Assembly: GCF_016427535.1 (NCBI RefSeq)
Contig: NZ_JAELXV010000013.1
Location: 1-64,000, forward strand
From: Hymenobacter sp. BT559
GTDB lineage: Bacteria; Bacteroidota; Bacteroidia; Cytophagales; Hymenobacteraceae
Length of the DNA: 64,000 nucleotides
Direction of reading: 5' to 3'
This document shows positions 62,091 through 64,000 of the stretch, piece after piece. A program made the position numbers and the translations under genes. Under the pieces are notes generated by a model. That model was not told the origin of the DNA and made no database searches. It saw only the letters and a program-made list of their open reading frames with translations. The stretch's first letter is position 1, and every line of letters starts with the position of its first letter.

Positions 62091-63425
62091 TTACTTAACA
62101 ATCAGCAAGTCCTCCAGCCGGGTTGTGTAGGCCGGCGTGCGCCACGCCGCCTGCCCCTGCCACGGCACCGTCCCGCCGCCCTTCGGGCCCAGCGCCGCCG
62201 CCAGCTGCACCGTCCCGCGCCCAAACTGCTTATTGAGCCCATCCAGCGCCGTCATTAGCTGCGCCCCGCGCCCGGGTGCCCTAGGGGCCGCCACCGGTGG
62301 CGCAGCCTCAAACAGCCCCAGCTGCTGCCCGCCCGGCGGCTCCAGTCCCGCCAATACCACGCCCGCCTTCACGTAGGTAGCCCCCGGCTCCCACAGCCGT
62401 GCCAGCAGTTGCCCGGCCCGTGCCGTCAGCTCCCGCGTATCGCTCGTGGGCACGGGCAGTGTCAGCACCGCCGAGCGCGAATGCCCACCCACGGCGGCGT
62501 CCGGCCCAAAGCGGTTTTTGCCGATATACACCGTCAGCACGTGCGCCAGCTCACCTTGCCGCCGCAGCTTCTCCGCCGCCCGCGCCACAAACGAGGCCAC
62601 CGCTCCTTGCACCAGTTCGCGCTCGCGCAGCGGGCGCCCAAACGAGCGCGAGCAGCTGATGCTCTGCCGGCTCAGCGTTCCGTCCTCGCTCGGGTGCAAG
62701 CCGGCGCAGGGATACCCCTGTAGCTCGCGCACCAAGCGCGCGCCCACCACGCCCCCCAGCATCTTGCGGGCCCAGGCCTCGCTCACCTTCGCCAAGTCAG
62801 CTGCCGAGTCGATGCCGGCGGCCGTCAGCTTCTGCGCGTACTGGCGCCCCACGCCCCACACGTCGCCCACGGCTACTTGCCCTAGCGCCCACGCCCGCCG
62901 CTCGACCGAATCTAGGTACAGCACGCCTCCTAAGTCCGGGCTTTTCTTTGCCACGCGGTTAGCCAGCTTGGCCAGCGTCTTCGTGGGCGCTATCCCCAGG
63001 CAAGTCGGAATGCCGGTGCGCGCCTTCACGTTGGCGCACACGGTATGGGCAAACTTTTCCAGCCCGCCGCCTAGGTAGGGATTCATATAAGTGTCCAGTC
63101 CGGCCAGGTCTAGAAAGGCCTCGTCAATGGAGTAGATTTCTACCCCGGGGGTGACTTGACCCAGATACCACATCACGCGTCGACTCATATCGCCATAGAG
63201 CGCGTAGTTCGAGCTGAACACCTGCACCTGGTGCTGGCGTACTAAGTCCTTCACCTTAAAATAAGGCGCCCCCATTGCCAGGCCTAAAGCTTTTGCCTCG
63301 GCCGAGCGCGAGATAATGCAGCCGTCGTTGTTGCTGAGCACCACCACGGGCCGGCCATTCAGGCGGGGCTGAAAGACCCGCTCGCAGCTCACGTAAAAAT
63401 TGTTGCAGTCCAGCAGGCCAAACAT
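62091..63425 (-). CDS. umuC: DNA polymerase V catalytic subunit UmuC
   Basis: A 444-residue Y-family translesion polymerase. GLLDCNNFYVSCERVFQP (3-20; first catalytic Asp), VVLSNNDGCIISRS, EIYSIDEAFLDL (catalytic Asp-Glu, about 96-107), GIPTCLGIAPTKTLAKLAN and the helix-hairpin-helix VGDVWGVGRQYAQKL are all present; little-finger domain from about 240. The end carries a LGLFEAAPP segment resembling a beta-clamp-binding QLxLF motif (QQLGLF). It follows umuD by three bases. Such plasmid- or phage-borne umuDC operons are usually SOS-controlled. Confidence 0.95.
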   Translation of the reverse strand: MFGLLDCNNFYVSCERVFQPRLNGRPVVVLSNNDGCIISRSAEAKALGLAMGAPYFKVKDLVRQHQVQVFSSNYALYGDMSRRVMWYLGQVTPGVEIYSIDEAFLDLAGLDTYMNPYLGGGLEKFAHTVCANVKARTGIPTCLGIAPTKTLAKLANRVAKKSPDLGGVLYLDSVERRAWALGQVAVGDVWGVGRQYAQKLTAAGIDSAADLAKVSEAWARKMLGGVVGARLVRELQGYPCAGLHPSEDGTLSRQSISCSRSFGRPLRERELVQGAVASFVARAAEKLRRQGELAHVLTVYIGKNRFGPDAAVGGHSRSAVLTLPVPTSDTRELTARAGQLLARLWEPGATYVKAGVVLAGLEPPGGQQLGLFEAAPPVAAPRAPGRGAQLMTALDGLNKQFGRGTVQLAAALGPKGGGTVPWQGQAAWRTPAYTTRLEDLLIVK

Positions 63426-63428
63426 GGG

Positions 63429-63896
63429 CTAGTCGCGGCTCAGCAGCAGCGCGTTTAGCTTGCCCGGTATCAGCTCGTGCACCACGTGCGTCACCACGCC
63501 CCAAATGTGAATCTCCTCGCCCGTGCGGATGCGGTAGGCCTCGAAGGCCGGGTTGGCCGGCACCAGCCACCAGTCCGCGCCCCGGCGCTCCAGGCGCTTC
63601 ACCGTGCAGTCGCCCTCCACCACCGCCACCACAATGTGGCCGTGGTCGGCCTCCAGGTGCTTGTCCACGGCCAGCAGGTCGCCGGCGTGAATCTCGGCCC
63701 CGGCCATGCTCTCGCCCGTCACGCGCACCAGATACGTGGCATCCGGGTGGCGAAACAGCAATTGGTTCAGGTCAAACAGCGCCTCGATGTGGTCATCGGC
63801 CGGGGAGGGGAAGCCGGCCGGCACGAGGCAGGCAAAGACGGGCAGGTAGGCGGGCAATACCGCATCCGGGACGGGTACGAGAACGACGTCGTGCAT
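63429..63896 (-). CDS. umuD: UmuD, self-cleaving S24 subunit of DNA polymerase V
   Basis: A 155-residue LexA-like peptidase without a DNA-binding domain. The cleavage site is Ala-Gly in LVPAGFPSPADDH (about 27-39), nucleophile Ser in VTGESMAGA (about 63) and general-base Lys in DCTVKRLERR (about 100). After RecA-stimulated cleavage UmuD' assembles with UmuC. It is the first gene of the operon umuD-umuC-61731. Confidence 0.93.
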   Translation of the reverse strand: MHDVVLVPVPDAVLPAYLPVFACLVPAGFPSPADDHIEALFDLNQLLFRHPDATYLVRVTGESMAGAEIHAGDLLAVDKHLEADHGHIVVAVVEGDCTVKRLERRGADWWLVPANPAFEAYRIRTGEEIHIWGVVTHVVHELIPGKLNALLLSRD

Positions 63897-64000
63897 AGGG
63901 TAGCGGGGAAAGCTGGGCCCTAAAGTAAACGACTACTAACCAGATTAGTTTAATTATAGGCGAGTTGATATACTTACATTTGTCTGGTTGTCAGGGTAAA
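63897..64000. promoter_or_regulatory. Promoter region of the umuDC operon
   Basis: An AT-rich spacer with the inverted pair aaccaga (63938-63944) / tctggtt (63982-63988). Control by an S24 repressor of the element or a host SOS regulator is likely but no known box is recognised. The window ends here. Confidence 0.35.

Overview
The window comes from the Bacteroidota, most likely Hymenobacter or a close relative. This rests on the GC-rich coding sequence with AT-rich spacers, TAnnTTTG-type promoter elements, TlpA/DUF4369 and HxlR proteins of Bacteroidota type, and a replication initiator family typical of Bacteroidota mobile elements. The genus is an inference. I saw no tRNA, rRNA, CRISPR array, integrase, transposase or phage structural gene.

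Positions 1-31000 are mostly ordinary chromosome. They hold tryptophan 2,3-dioxygenase and the beta half of L-serine dehydratase in divergent orientation, a TolC plus HlyD/MacA efflux pair without its pump, a PAP2 phosphatase, a GH43 glycosidase, a frameshifted chromate transporter, a thioredoxin lipoprotein, an NmrA-type reductase with its divergent HxlR regulator, a two-component system between two related TlpA thioredoxins, a cupin, a P460-type cytochrome, a LytS/LytTR pair, and a decaying cluster of PAS histidine kinases. A small phage-like pair (S24 repressor and holin-like protein, 9.2-10.8 kb) sits inside it.

Positions 31000-64000 are an accessory element with phage logic. At one end are an LexA-like autocleavable S24 repressor, a divergent Cro-like gene, an excisionase-like HTH protein, and a replication initiator with four iteron-like repeats inside its gene, followed by a loader-like protein. 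At the other end are an endolysin/holin lysis cassette, a run of small phage-like genes (SLOG/DUF2493, SymE-like, DUF3846-like), a RecE/Exo8-like exonuclease and UmuDC. Between and among these sit antiphage genes: a lone PD-(D/E)XK nuclease, a truncated sigma-factor-like protein, a Septu (PtuAB) pair, a DUF4062 gene with a type IIG restriction-modification enzyme, a PLD-like gene (frameshifted) with an OLD-type ATPase/TOPRIM protein, a 1558-residue STAND NTPase resembling Avs, and a SIR2-like NADase. The layout suggests a phage satellite or defective prophage that serves as a carrier of defence genes, probably under DNA-damage control. The element may continue past the right edge.

Several genes are broken: chrA, the PLD gene, a 232-codon phage gene with an in-frame UGA, a DUF1016 fragment, and three histidine-kinase loci. 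One kinase break lies exactly in a perfect 19-bp inverted repeat and looks like a template-switch mutation.
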